Of a DNA stretch of 64,000 nt, positions 43,206-51,645 are shown piece by piece (position 1 is the stretch's first letter; each line of letters starts with the position of its first letter). Both the position numbers and the translations under genes were made by a program. The DNA is taken from assembly GCF_030287445.1 (NCBI RefSeq), contig NZ_JASVWB010000002.1, forward strand, positions 4,030,001 through 4,094,000, in the 5' to 3' direction. The notes beneath the pieces are model-generated. The model did not search any database and had not been told where the DNA came from. It was given only the letters and a program-made list of their open reading frames with translations. The DNA is from Streptomyces sp. ALI-76-A. GTDB lineage: Bacteria > Actinomycetota > Actinomycetes > Streptomycetales > Streptomycetaceae.

Positions 43206-45146
43206 GTGGCCACAGCGGAGCCGACACGCGCCGACGAGACCGATCCGGGCCGGGAGACCGGCCCTCGAATACGGCTGCCCATGCCCCCGGAAGACGCCCC
43301 GGAAGGGGCTGAGGACAACCGGGCAGCGCCCCCGGTACCCGACAACCGGGCAGCGCCCTCGGCATCCTCGGACCCAGCGCCCTCACCACCCTCGGCGTCA
43401 CCCGTTCCGCCCTCCGGACTCGCCGCCGTCACCGGCTCCGTCCGCGCGTGGATCCAGCGCCGTCCGGTCCTCTTCGTGACCGCTCTGGCGGGCGTACTGC
43501 ACATCGTCTGGTTCTTCACGTTCGCCAACAGCGGTGGCGATCTCGCCGCGCAGGACGCGTGGGCGGAGTTCGTCGGCCGGCACCCGGACTCCGCGTACAA
43601 CCTCGCCTGGTACGGCGGGATGCACCCGGTGTCGTACAGCGTGGTGTCGCCGTATCTGATGTCGGTGCTCGGTGTCCGTACCACGATGATGATCGCGGGC
43701 ACGCTCTCGGCGGCGCTGCTGATGCTGGTCCTCGTGCGCAGTCGGCCGGTCAAGGAGCCGCTGTGGCCGGGGCTGGCCGGGGTGTTCGCGTTCCTGTGCA
43801 ACGCGGCATCGGGGCGGGTGACCTTCGGACTGGGCACGGTGTTCGCGCTGGGCGCGGTCGCCGTGGTGTTCTGCTGGCCGTACCGCTGGCGCTACAAGCG
43901 GTGGGCGAAGGCGCTGTGCGCGGCGCCGCTGGCCGCGCTCGCCACGATGTCGTCGCCGGTCGCGGGCCTGTTCGTGGGGCTGGTGGCGGTCGCGCTGTTC
44001 CTGCAGAAGCGGCGTCCGGGCGCCTGGGCGCTGGGGCTCGCGCCGGCGGCCGTGGTGGCGGTGTCGGCCTGGCTGTTCCCGTTCTCGGGCACCCAGCCCA
44101 TGGGGTTCGGGTCGGCGGTCCTGCCGCTGGCGTCGGCGGTGGCCGTCTTCGCCCTGGTGCCGCGCGAGTGGACGACCGTACGGATCACGTCGGCCGTGTA
44201 CGGGCTGTCGGTGCTGCTGGTGTGGCTGATCAGCTCGCAGATCGGTTCCAACATCACCCGGCTGCCGATGCTGTTCGCGGGGGTGGCGCTGATGGCCGCG
44301 CTGCCGTTCACCGTGCCGCGTTCGCGCAAGTGGTACGCGGTCGTGCTGTCCTGCGTCGGGTTCACCGTCTGGATCGGCTTCAAGTCGGTCGACGACGTCG
44401 TCCACACCACCCCGGCGGCGTCCTGGGCGCGTGAGCTGGCACCGCTGGTCAACGAGCTCCAGGAGGTCGGGGCGGAGAAGGGCCGGGTGGAGGTCGTGCC
44501 CGCCCGCTCCCACCGGGAGGCGTCCGCGCTCGCGCCCTACGTGAACTTGGCCCGCGGCTGGAACCGGCAGGCCGACATGGAGCGCAACCCGCTCTTCTAC
44601 GACGACACGCTCAACTCGGCGAACTACCACGAGTGGCTCAAGCGCTGGGCCGTGCACTTCGTGGTGCTGCCGAAGGACGAGCCGGACGGCGACGGGGGCG
44701 AGCGGGAGCGGGAGCTGGTGCAGCGGGGGCTGCCGTATCTGCGGCAGGTCTGGGGCGACGCCAACTGGCAGCTGTTCCGGGTGACCGACCCCGCGCCGCT
44801 CGCCGAGCCGAACGCGGTGGTGGAACGGGCGGCGCAGGGCGAGCTGACCATGGAGGTGAGGAAGGCGGGCCGGATCCTCATCAAGATCCCGTACTCGCCG
44901 TGGCTGAGCATCGTCGACGCCGAGGGCAACAAGCTGAAGCCGCCGCAGGAGACGGAGGCGTCGCGGGAGCGGGCCGACGGCGAGGCGAAGACGTACGACA
45001 ACGTCAACGGATGCCTGATGGAGACCGAGGAGGACGCGGAGGGCGACCGGTGGACGATGCTGGTCGCGCCGGAGGCGGGGACATACCGGCTGGCGGCGCC
45101 CTACACCCTGCCGCGCGGCACACCGTGCCCCGACGAGTTGCGGTGA
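43206..45146 (+). CDS. Large multi-span membrane protein with C-terminal outer domain
   Basis: A 646-residue protein: a Pro/Ala-rich cytoplasmic tail (1-80), about 11-12 membrane spans (85-400, starting VLFVTALAGVLHIVWFFTF), and a 230-residue soluble C-terminal domain with a beta-rich end. The conserved HPDSAYNLAWYGGMHPVSY loop after the first span resembles the first outer loop of GT-C type glycosyltransferases, but I cannot identify the family. Start GTG 43206 has GGGGAG nine bases upstream. It follows the carboxypeptidase and a strong terminator, so it is expressed separately; a role in cell-wall glycan export or assembly is speculative. Confidence 0.75.
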   Translation: MATAEPTRADETDPGRETGPRIRLPMPPEDAPEGAEDNRAAPPVPDNRAAPSASSDPAPSPPSASPVPPSGLAAVTGSVRAWIQRRPVLFVTALAGVLHIVWFFTFANSGGDLAAQDAWAEFVGRHPDSAYNLAWYGGMHPVSYSVVSPYLMSVLGVRTTMMIAGTLSAALLMLVLVRSRPVKEPLWPGLAGVFAFLCNAASGRVTFGLGTVFALGAVAVVFCWPYRWRYKRWAKALCAAPLAALATMSSPVAGLFVGLVAVALFLQKRRPGAWALGLAPAAVVAVSAWLFPFSGTQPMGFGSAVLPLASAVAVFALVPREWTTVRITSAVYGLSVLLVWLISSQIGSNITRLPMLFAGVALMAALPFTVPRSRKWYAVVLSCVGFTVWIGFKSVDDVVHTTPAASWARELAPLVNELQEVGAEKGRVEVVPARSHREASALAPYVNLARGWNRQADMERNPLFYDDTLNSANYHEWLKRWAVHFVVLPKDEPDGDGGERERELVQRGLPYLRQVWGDANWQLFRVTDPAPLAEPNAVVERAAQGELTMEVRKAGRILIKIPYSPWLSIVDAEGNKLKPPQETEASRERADGEAKTYDNVNGCLMETEEDAEGDRWTMLVAPEAGTYRLAAPYTLPRGTPCPDELR

Positions 45147-45150
45147 CCGT

Positions 45151-45210
45151 ACGGCTCGGCGGGCTACGGCTGGGCGGACCACGGCTCGGCGGACCACGGC
45201 TCGGCGGCCC
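45151..45210. repeat. 15-bp tandem repeat, four copies
   Basis: Four units of ACGGCTCGGCGGACC with one to three mismatches start five bases after the stop of the membrane protein gene and end near the stop of the convergent gene at 45218. Confidence 0.9.
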
Positions 45211-45217
45211 GCCGACG

Positions 45218-46060
45218 TCACCGCAGCCGGTCCACGTACGTGTCCGTGCCCGGGATCGTCGGGACGAACGGTGCCAGCAGTTCCACCCGGCCCCCCGGTC
45301 CGGCCTCGGTGACCGCCTCCTCCAGCCCCGTGAAGCACCGCTCCCAGCACTCCCCCGGGTCCGTCTCCAGGAACCACAGCAGCGTCAGCCGGGTGTCGAC
45401 GCCCTCGACCTGCCGGACGTAGGTCATGCGGTCGCCGGGCAGCGGGGTCGGCCGGAAGACGGTCACCATCGCCGCCGGTGAGCCCGCCAGCCGCTGGGGC
45501 AGGTGGCGGGCCACCAGCCACTCCAGCAGCTCCGCGCGCTGCTCGGCCGACTCGGTGTCCAGGACCTGGAGGACCAGGCCGGCGTAGGGGTGGTCCAGGG
45601 CGTGGACGTCGCGCGGTCCCGCCGCGCCGTCGCGGTAGACGGTCGCCTCGTGGTCCTGGAACGCGGTGAAGACGTGGACGCGGTCGCGGTAGACGCGGCC
45701 GTCGCGGTTGAGGCGCTTGTTGATGGCGACCGTCCAGCGCATGTGGTCGTCGTAGCGGCCGTCGGTGATCCAGTACGTGGAGAGGTAGCAGCCGGCGGTG
45801 ACCGGTTCGGCGATCGCCGACTTCTCGGGGCGGCGCAGGAGTTGCAGGTCCCGGGTGGCCACCCAGCGGCGGCCGGCGAACATCCAGGGCATGGCCATCG
45901 CGCCGGCGTAGTAGTGGTCGTCCTCGTACCAGCGGTTGTACGCGTACTCGTGGCCGGGACTCGGCTCGACCATGGTGATCAGGGCGTGGCCGGGGCGGAC
46001 GCCGTACGGGCCTACTGCGGCCAGTTCGGCGTACGTCTCGCTGCGGGTGTCCTCGGACAT
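45218..46060 (-). CDS. Conserved hypothetical protein, possible dimeric alpha-beta barrel
   Basis: A 280-residue soluble protein. PGHEYAYNRWYEDDHYYAGAM near the start is the kind of motif seen in EthD/NIPSNAP-type ferredoxin-like folds, and a second similar half begins near residue 155 (HPYAGLVLQVLDTESAEQRAE). Start ATG 46060. It is divergent from an SDR dehydrogenase with a palindrome between, which suggests shared control and a joint catabolic role. The substrate is unknown. Confidence 0.7.
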   Translation of the reverse strand: MSEDTRSETYAELAAVGPYGVRPGHALITMVEPSPGHEYAYNRWYEDDHYYAGAMAMPWMFAGRRWVATRDLQLLRRPEKSAIAEPVTAGCYLSTYWITDGRYDDHMRWTVAINKRLNRDGRVYRDRVHVFTAFQDHEATVYRDGAAGPRDVHALDHPYAGLVLQVLDTESAEQRAELLEWLVARHLPQRLAGSPAAMVTVFRPTPLPGDRMTYVRQVEGVDTRLTLLWFLETDPGECWERCFTGLEEAVTEAGPGGRVELLAPFVPTIPGTDTYVDRLR

Positions 46061-46108
46061 GGGGGCTTCCCTCCGTCTTCCCTTCCGTCCTCCTGCGGTC
46101 GCCCATAC

Positions 46109-46125
46109 TCTGACGCCCCGTCAGA
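46109..46125. promoter_or_regulatory. TetR-like operator between divergent genes
   Basis: TCTGACG and CGTCAGA with a 3-base spacer make a 17-bp palindrome in the 108-bp gap. TGACG/CGTCA operators are common for TetR proteins of lipid or steroid catabolism. No tetR gene adjoins. Confidence 0.65.
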
Positions 46126-46168
46126 TGATGCGCCAGGGCCGGGAAGGCGCCGAAACCGAGGAGGACCC

Positions 46169-46954
46169 ATGTCACTGCTCTCGGACAGGACCGTCGTCGT
46201 GTCAGGAGTCGGGGCCGGGCTCGGTCACCAGGTCGCGGCGGCCGTCGTACGGGACGGCGGGAACGCGGTGCTCGGCGCGCGGACGGAGGCGAACCTCGCG
46301 AAGAGCGCGGCCGGGATCGATCCGGAGGGGGTGCACACGGCGTACCGGGCGACGGACATCACGGACGAGGGGCAGTGCGAAGCACTGGCGGAACTGGCGC
46401 GGGAGCGGTTCGGGCGGATCGACGCGGTGGTCCATGTCGCGGCCTTGGACAGCTGCTTCGGCGGGCTGGAGGACGCCGACTTCACCACCTGGCAGTCGGT
46501 GATCGACGTGAACCTGCTGGGTACGCTGCGGATGACCCGAGCCTGCCTGCCGGCGCTGAAGGCGGGCGGCGGCTCGGTGGTGTTCATCGGCACGCAGTCG
46601 GCGGTGGCGGCGCCGTCCCAGGTGCGGCAGGCGGCGTACGCGGCGTCGAAGGGGGCGCTGACGAGCGCGATGTACTCGCTGGCGCGGGAGCTCGGGCCGT
46701 ATCGCATCCGGGTCAACACGGTGCTGCCGGGCTGGATGTGGGGGCCGCCGGTGCGAGCGTACGTCCAGTTCACCGCGCAGGCGGAGGGCGTGCCGGAGGC
46801 AGAGGTGCTGGAGCGGCTCACCACGCGGATGGCGCTGCCCGAGCTGGCCTCGGACGCGGATGTGGCGGACGCGGCGGTCTTTCTCGCCTCGGACCGGGCA
46901 CGGGCGATCACGGGGCAGTCCTTGCTGGTCAACGCGGGGGAGCTGATGCGCTGA
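46169..46954 (+). CDS. SDR-family oxidoreductase
   Basis: A 261-residue short-chain dehydrogenase. The cofactor loop GVGAGLGHQVA (about 13-23), the catalytic Ser in GTQSAVA and Tyr-x3-Lys in YAASKGAL, and a C-terminal GQSLLVNAGE are present. ARTEAN after the second strand suits NADP. Start ATG 46169 has GAGGAGG five bases before. The substrate is unknown; the divergent unknown gene is the likely partner. Confidence 0.9.
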   Translation: MSLLSDRTVVVSGVGAGLGHQVAAAVVRDGGNAVLGARTEANLAKSAAGIDPEGVHTAYRATDITDEGQCEALAELARERFGRIDAVVHVAALDSCFGGLEDADFTTWQSVIDVNLLGTLRMTRACLPALKAGGGSVVFIGTQSAVAAPSQVRQAAYAASKGALTSAMYSLARELGPYRIRVNTVLPGWMWGPPVRAYVQFTAQAEGVPEAEVLERLTTRMALPELASDADVADAAVFLASDRARAITGQSLLVNAGELMR

Positions 46955-46977
46955 CTGATCGTTTCCGGTCAGTCGGT

Positions 46978-46995
46978 TGTTCATGTACATAAACA
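46978..46995 (+). promoter_or_regulatory. Palindromic operator upstream of the symporter gene
   Basis: TGTTCATGTACATAAACA is an 18-bp near-perfect palindrome (one mismatch pair) centred on ATGTACAT. It lies in an A+T-rich patch 120 bp before the symporter start and fits a GntR- or IclR-type dimer site; the regulator is not in the window neighbourhood. Confidence 0.55.
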
Positions 46996-47114
46996 CAGGA
47001 CACCACTAAGAACTATTTTACGGTCTCTTGACCTTCCTCTTGCTTGCCGTGAGCATGCCCACCAACCCAGAGTTCACATGCCTGACCCTGGCGGCGGACC
47101 CTGGAAGGGGGCCC

Positions 47115-48689
47115 ATGAACAGTCTCGACTGGGCCGTGCTCATCGGATACTTCGGCGTGATGGTCGCGATCGGCGTGTGGTCGCACAAGCGCGTGGACAA
47201 CGTCAGCGACTTCTTCACCGCGGGCGGAAAGATGCCGTGGTGGCTGTCCGGTATCTCCCACCACATGTCGGGATACAGCGCGGTGATGTTCACCGGGTAC
47301 GCGGGCATCGCCTACACCTACGGCGTGACCTCCTTCGTCACCTGGTCCTTCCCGATCGCGCTCGGTATCGCCATCGGCTCGAAGTTGTTCGCACCACGTA
47401 TCAACCGGCTGCGGTCCAGGCTCCATGTGGCCTCGCCGCTCGAGTACCTGAAGAACCGCTACGACCTGAAGACCCAGCAGGCGCTGGCCTGGTCCGGCAT
47501 GCTGCTGAAGATCGTGGACGTCGGCGCCAAGTGGGCCGCGATCGCGACCCTGCTGTCGGTCTTCACCGGTATCTCCCTGAACCAGGGCATCCTCATCACC
47601 GGCACCATCACGGCGATCTACTGCACGATCGGCGGCCTGTGGGCGGACGCGCTGACGGAGTTGGGCCAGTTCGTCATCCAACTCCTCGCCGGAATCGCGA
47701 TGTTCGTCGCCGTGGTGCTCGAACTCGGCGACAAGGGCATCGGGTTCATCGACGCGTGGGACCAGCCGGCGCTCCAGGGCCACGAGAAGCCGCTGGTCGC
47801 CGACTACGGCGCGGTGTTCCTGCTGGCCTTCCTGTTCATCAAGCTCTTCGAGTACAACGGCGGCATGCTCAACCAGGCCCAGCGCTACATGGCCACGTCC
47901 AGCCCCCGCGAGGCCGAGCGCTCGGCCCGGCTGTCGGCGGTGCTGTGGCTGGTGTGGCCGCTGGTCCTGTTCTACCCGATGTGGATGTCGCCGCTGCTGG
48001 TGGAGTCGCAGAAGCCGGACGGTTCGGACTCCTACGGCCTGATGACCGAACAGCTCCTGCCGCACGGCCTGTTGGGCCTGGTCATCGTCGGCTTCTTCTC
48101 CCACACCATGGCCATGTGCTCCTCCGACGCCAACGCGATCGCCGCCGTCTTCACCCGGGACGTGGCGCCGGTGATCTCGACGCGGGCCCGGAGCTGGAGC
48201 CAGCGCTCGGGGCTCATCGCGGCCCGCCTCGCCACGGTCGTCTTCCTCGGCCTGTCCATGGCGGCGGCCACGCAGGTCAACTCGCCCGCCTTCAAGGACA
48301 TCATCACCGTGGTGATCAAGTGGGTGGCCGGTCTGATGGGCCCGATGGCCATCCCGATGATGCTGGGCCTGCTGCGCCCGTTCCGCCGCTCCGGCCCCAC
48401 GGCCGCGCTGACCAGCTGGTCCATGGGCCTGTTCGCCTTCTGGCTGGTCAACTACCCGATCAACTGGAACGTCGAGGGCGGCGTGCCGCTCCAGTACCAG
48501 GTCTCGATCCCGCTGGCCGTGTCGCTCGTCCTGTACATCCTCGTCGGTTTCCTGAAGCCCGAGGACACCCCGGAGCGGCTCGCCATCATCGAGACGATCA
48601 ACACGGACGGTGGCGGCTCGGCGGCGGCGGCCGTCCCGGCACCGGCGGGCCCGATGGACGACGCGCTGCGCACCCCCGCCAAGGACTGA
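47115..48689 (+). CDS. Sodium:solute symporter (SSS family, SglT-like)
   Basis: A 524-residue membrane protein with about 14 spans. It opens NSLDWAVLIGYFGVMVAIGVW and has the SSS signatures SDFFTAGGKMPWWLSGISHHMSG and TITAIYCTIGGLWADALTELGQFVIQL. The sequence is nearest to sugar/inositol symporters, but the substrate cannot be fixed. I choose ATG 47115 after GGAAGGGGG; the frame opens at 47028. A palindrome upstream suggests substrate-responsive control. Confidence 0.9.
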   Translation: MNSLDWAVLIGYFGVMVAIGVWSHKRVDNVSDFFTAGGKMPWWLSGISHHMSGYSAVMFTGYAGIAYTYGVTSFVTWSFPIALGIAIGSKLFAPRINRLRSRLHVASPLEYLKNRYDLKTQQALAWSGMLLKIVDVGAKWAAIATLLSVFTGISLNQGILITGTITAIYCTIGGLWADALTELGQFVIQLLAGIAMFVAVVLELGDKGIGFIDAWDQPALQGHEKPLVADYGAVFLLAFLFIKLFEYNGGMLNQAQRYMATSSPREAERSARLSAVLWLVWPLVLFYPMWMSPLLVESQKPDGSDSYGLMTEQLLPHGLLGLVIVGFFSHTMAMCSSDANAIAAVFTRDVAPVISTRARSWSQRSGLIAARLATVVFLGLSMAAATQVNSPAFKDIITVVIKWVAGLMGPMAIPMMLGLLRPFRRSGPTAALTSWSMGLFAFWLVNYPINWNVEGGVPLQYQVSIPLAVSLVLYILVGFLKPEDTPERLAIIETINTDGGGSAAAAVPAPAGPMDDALRTPAKD

Positions 48690-48775
48690 GCGCGCGGAAC
48701 GACGAAGGCACACCACAAGCGGGGCCCACGACAAGCGAGGCCCACGAGGGGAAAGGCGCACGCCGCGAGGGCGGC

Positions 48776-49891
48776 TCAGGCGCGCGGATAGCGCACGAGC
48801 CACCCGGGCGACGAGCCCGCCGGGCCGTGCAGTGCCGGGCCCTGGGTCATCTCCATCGCGAAGTCGTCGGCCAGTTCCAGCAGCGTGGGACGGCCCTCCA
48901 GCTCGGCCAGCCAGGCCGGCGGGAGGGCCGTCTCGCCGTGCAGGGCACCGAGCAGCCCGCCGGTGAGGGCGCCGGCGGCGGCCGAGGGTCCGTCGTGGTT
49001 CACGGCCAGCCGCAGCCCGTGCCGTACGTCCTCCCCCACCAGCGCGCAGTACACGGCGGCGGACACCAGCCCCTCCGCCGTACCCTCCCCGAGCAGTTCC
49101 TCGACCCGGGCGGCGGTCGGCATCCCCTGCCGGACGGCACCCAGCGCGTGTTGCAGCGCCTCCGCCACGGGCTCGTGTCCGGGGCGGACGGCGATCAGGG
49201 CGAGCGCCCGCTGTACGGCCGCATCCAGGCTCTCGCCGAGCGCCAGCGCGTGCACGATCACGGCGTACGCGCCCGCCGAGAGGTAGGCGGTGGGGTGGCC
49301 GTGGGTCTGCGCGGCACACTCCACGGCGAGCTGGACGACCAGCTGCGGCTCCCAGCCGACGAGCAGCCCGAAGGGCGCGGACCGGACGGCGGCCTCCGGC
49401 CCGGCCTCGGCCGGGTTCTTGGGCGACTCCAGCGTGCCCATGGTGTCGTCGCCGAGTCCCAGCAGCAGGGAGCGGGTGGGGTCCCGGCGGGCGTACAGCC
49501 ACTCCTCGCGGGCGAGCCACCCGTCCTCCTTGCGCCGCTCGTCGGGTCCCCAGTCACGCTGGGTGGCCGCCCAGCGCAGATAGGCCCGGTGCACATCGGT
49601 CGGCGGATGCCAGGCGCCGGTGTCCCGGCGGACCTGGGCGCGTATCAGCCCGTCCACGGTGAACAGGGTGAGCTGGGTGAGGTGGGTGACGGCCCCGCGC
49701 CGTCCGTACCCGAACCCGAGGTCGGCGAGCCCCTCGGCGCCGTACGCCTCCTGGATCTCCTCCAGCCCGAGCCCGTCGACCGGCGCGCCCAGCGCGTCCC
49801 CGACGGCCGCGCCCAGCAGCGTGCCGCGTACCCGGCTCCGGAAGTCCTGCTGCTCGGCCCGCCCCCAGACGGCCCCGGCTGTCGCGCCCAC
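48776..49891 (-). CDS. ADP-ribosylglycohydrolase-family protein with altered metal motifs
   Basis: A 371-residue protein of the ARH fold (GTLLGAAVGDALGAPVDGL at 25-43). Catalytic ARH enzymes have TDDT near the N-terminus and a DxD pair near the C-terminus to hold two magnesium ions. Here these places read THLTQLTL (about 70) and NHDGPSAAAGALTGGLLGAL (about 313), so several metal ligands are missing. It may be a binding protein rather than a hydrolase. GTG 49891 has GGGAGG five bases upstream. It converges on the symporter gene. Confidence 0.82.
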   Translation of the reverse strand: MGATAGAVWGRAEQQDFRSRVRGTLLGAAVGDALGAPVDGLGLEEIQEAYGAEGLADLGFGYGRRGAVTHLTQLTLFTVDGLIRAQVRRDTGAWHPPTDVHRAYLRWAATQRDWGPDERRKEDGWLAREEWLYARRDPTRSLLLGLGDDTMGTLESPKNPAEAGPEAAVRSAPFGLLVGWEPQLVVQLAVECAAQTHGHPTAYLSAGAYAVIVHALALGESLDAAVQRALALIAVRPGHEPVAEALQHALGAVRQGMPTAARVEELLGEGTAEGLVSAAVYCALVGEDVRHGLRLAVNHDGPSAAAGALTGGLLGALHGETALPPAWLAELEGRPTLLELADDFAMEMTQGPALHGPAGSSPGWLVRYPRA

Positions 49892-50113
49892 CAAGACCTC
49901 CCACGGCGACCGTCCGTCCTTACGTACGACAGCTCAGCACTGTAATCGAACGGGGACGGTCGGTTCAGGGGGCGAACCGGACGCCTGAGGTGACCGACAC
50001 GGCTCGGGGTGATCGGAGGCGGTCCGGGGCGGGTCCTGGACCGTGGCATGAGCGAGGGGAAGGGAAGGACAGGTGCCATGAGCTCACGGACCGGAGCACC
50101 CGGCGGCGGCCGG

Positions 50114-50530
50114 TCAGGACACCAGTTCCGCCCACACCGTCTTGCCGTGCGCCGGCGCCTCGCAGACGCCCCAGCGGTCCGCGTACGCCGCCACCAGCCG
50201 CAGCCCGCGCCCCGACTCCGCGCACTCGGGCACCGGGTCCGGGACACACGGAAGTCGGTCTCCCCTGGCGTCGGTGACCTCGATACGGAGGATGCGGTCC
50301 CCGTCCAGCCGCAGGGTCAGCCGGAAGTCCCTGCCCGGTACGCGGCCGTGCAGCACGGCGTTCGCCGCGAGTTCGGCCACGACGTGCTCAGCGGCCTCGG
50401 ACGGCACGCCCCACTCGGCGAGTTGACGTTGGGTGAGCAGCCGGGCCAGACGGGCGCCCCTACGAGTCGCGGACAGGAGCAGCGTGAAGTGGCGTACGGG
50501 GACCGCGGTGTGGGTGATTTCCTGGTTCAC
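50114..50530 (-). CDS. Histidine-kinase-like ATPase (anti-sigma/regulatory type)
   Basis: A 138-residue single-domain HATPase. The N box EHVVAELAANAVLHGR, the DARGD segment and the G box ESGRGLRLVAAYADRWGV are clear; there is no phospho-acceptor or membrane part. The start is GTG 50530. Such small ATPases are numerous in Streptomyces, often next to XRE/DUF397 pairs as here, where it is divergent from one. SpoIIAB/RsbW-like kinase action on a partner is possible. Confidence 0.9.
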   Translation of the reverse strand: MNQEITHTAVPVRHFTLLLSATRRGARLARLLTQRQLAEWGVPSEAAEHVVAELAANAVLHGRVPGRDFRLTLRLDGDRILRIEVTDARGDRLPCVPDPVPECAESGRGLRLVAAYADRWGVCEAPAHGKTVWAELVS

Positions 50531-50643
50531 ATCACTCAGCGTGGTCGCCGCTGTCTACCCTGAACAGCATCGACGCCAGTACGGAGCGCTACTGTCCGGG
50601 CACGTTCCGGCGTCGTCCGGCTCGTACGACTGGAGGGGCGAGG

Positions 50644-51459
50644 GTGGAGGACGAGGAGGCGGCGGCCGTACTCAGGACGGTCGGCCGGCAGATCAAGATG
50701 TGGCGCGAGGCCGCCGGAATGCGGCAGTCGGAGCTCGGCGACGCGATCGGGTACGGCGGGGAGATGGTCTCCTCGGTGGAGCGCGGCCGGAGGATCCCCA
50801 AGCCGGACTTCCTCGACAAGGCCGACGACGTCCTCGGCGCGGGCGGGAAGCTGTCCGCGATGAAGGAGGACGTGGAGCGGGCCCGGTATCCGAAGAAGGT
50901 GCGGGATCTGGCCAAGTTGGAGGAGGAGGCCTTCGAACTCGGGGCCTATGCCGGTGGCCTCCACGTCCACGGTCTGCTGCAGACGCCGGAGTACGCACAC
51001 GCGTTGTACGCGATGCGGCGGCCCGCTTACACGGAGGAGGAAATCGACCGGTACGTCGCCGCACGCGTGGCACGCAAGGCCGTCTTCGATCGCGTGCCGC
51101 GTCCGTTGGTCACCTTTGTCCAGGAAGAGGCGACGCTGCGGCGGCCGATCGGCGGAAGAATGGTGCTGCGCCAACAGCTCGAACACCTCCTGGATATCAG
51201 CATGTTGCGGCACGTCGAAATCCAGGTGATGCCGATGGACCGGGAGGACCACGCGGGCATGATGGGCCCGTTCCGGGTGCTGAAGCTACGCGACGGCAAG
51301 ACCCTGGGGCACTCGGAGGGCCAGCTGTACGACCGCGTGATCAGTGATCCCCGGGAAGTCCAAGTCCTGGAGATGCGCTATGGAATGATCCGGGCGCAGG
51401 CGCTCTCGCCCCGGGAGTCACGGGCCTTCATCGAGAAAGTCATGGGAGAAGAGACATGA
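50644..51459 (+). CDS. XRE regulator with DUF5753 domain
   Basis: A 271-residue protein: helix-turn-helix at 10-65 (IKMWREAAGMRQSELGDAIG, GEMVSSVERGRRIPKPDFL) and DUF5753 at 95-265 (HVHGLLQTPEYAHALYAMRR, HVEIQVMPMDREDHAGMMG). The start is GTG 50644 with GGAGG upstream. Its last bases overlap the DUF397 start (ATGA), so both proteins are made in proportion. With the divergent ATPase this is the arrangement of abaA/whiJ-type developmental loci. Confidence 0.92.
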   Translation: MEDEEAAAVLRTVGRQIKMWREAAGMRQSELGDAIGYGGEMVSSVERGRRIPKPDFLDKADDVLGAGGKLSAMKEDVERARYPKKVRDLAKLEEEAFELGAYAGGLHVHGLLQTPEYAHALYAMRRPAYTEEEIDRYVAARVARKAVFDRVPRPLVTFVQEEATLRRPIGGRMVLRQQLEHLLDISMLRHVEIQVMPMDREDHAGMMGPFRVLKLRDGKTLGHSEGQLYDRVISDPREVQVLEMRYGMIRAQALSPRESRAFIEKVMGEET

Positions 51460-51641
51460 TCCCCGCACTGGAGTGGTTCAAGAGCAGCTACAGCGGCAAC
51501 GACGGCCCTGACTGCGTCGAGGTGGCCATAGCCCCCGCCGACGCCACCGTCCACGTACGCGACTCCAAGGACAAGAACGGCACGCGGCTCGCGTTCACGG
51601 ACGCCTCGTGGGCCGGTTTCGTGGCGTTCGCGAGGCGCTGA
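51456..51641 (+). CDS. DUF397 small protein
   Basis: A 61-residue protein with the signature FKSSYSGNDGPDCVEVA, VRDSKD and SWAGFVAFAR. It overlaps the XRE gene by four bases and is its presumed partner. It is the second DUF397 protein of the window. Confidence 0.92.
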   Translation: MIPALEWFKSSYSGNDGPDCVEVAIAPADATVHVRDSKDKNGTRLAFTDASWAGFVAFARR

Positions 51642-51645
51642 GGCG

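Noticed and set aside
40207..43401. A 1064-codon frame on the minus strand opposite the DD-carboxypeptidase
   Set aside because: It is the antisense shadow of a G+C-rich gene; the product is Arg/Gly/Val-rich with no domain, whereas the plus strand carries all three penicillin-binding motifs.
43398..46175. A 925-codon minus-strand frame across three genes
   Set aside because: It is a composition artefact, with Arg/His/Pro-rich product and no motif, and covers genes with clear starts and spans.
47013..49520. An 835-codon minus-strand frame opposite the symporter
   Set aside because: It is a shadow of the SSS symporter; its product is His/Asp/Arg-rich with no fold.
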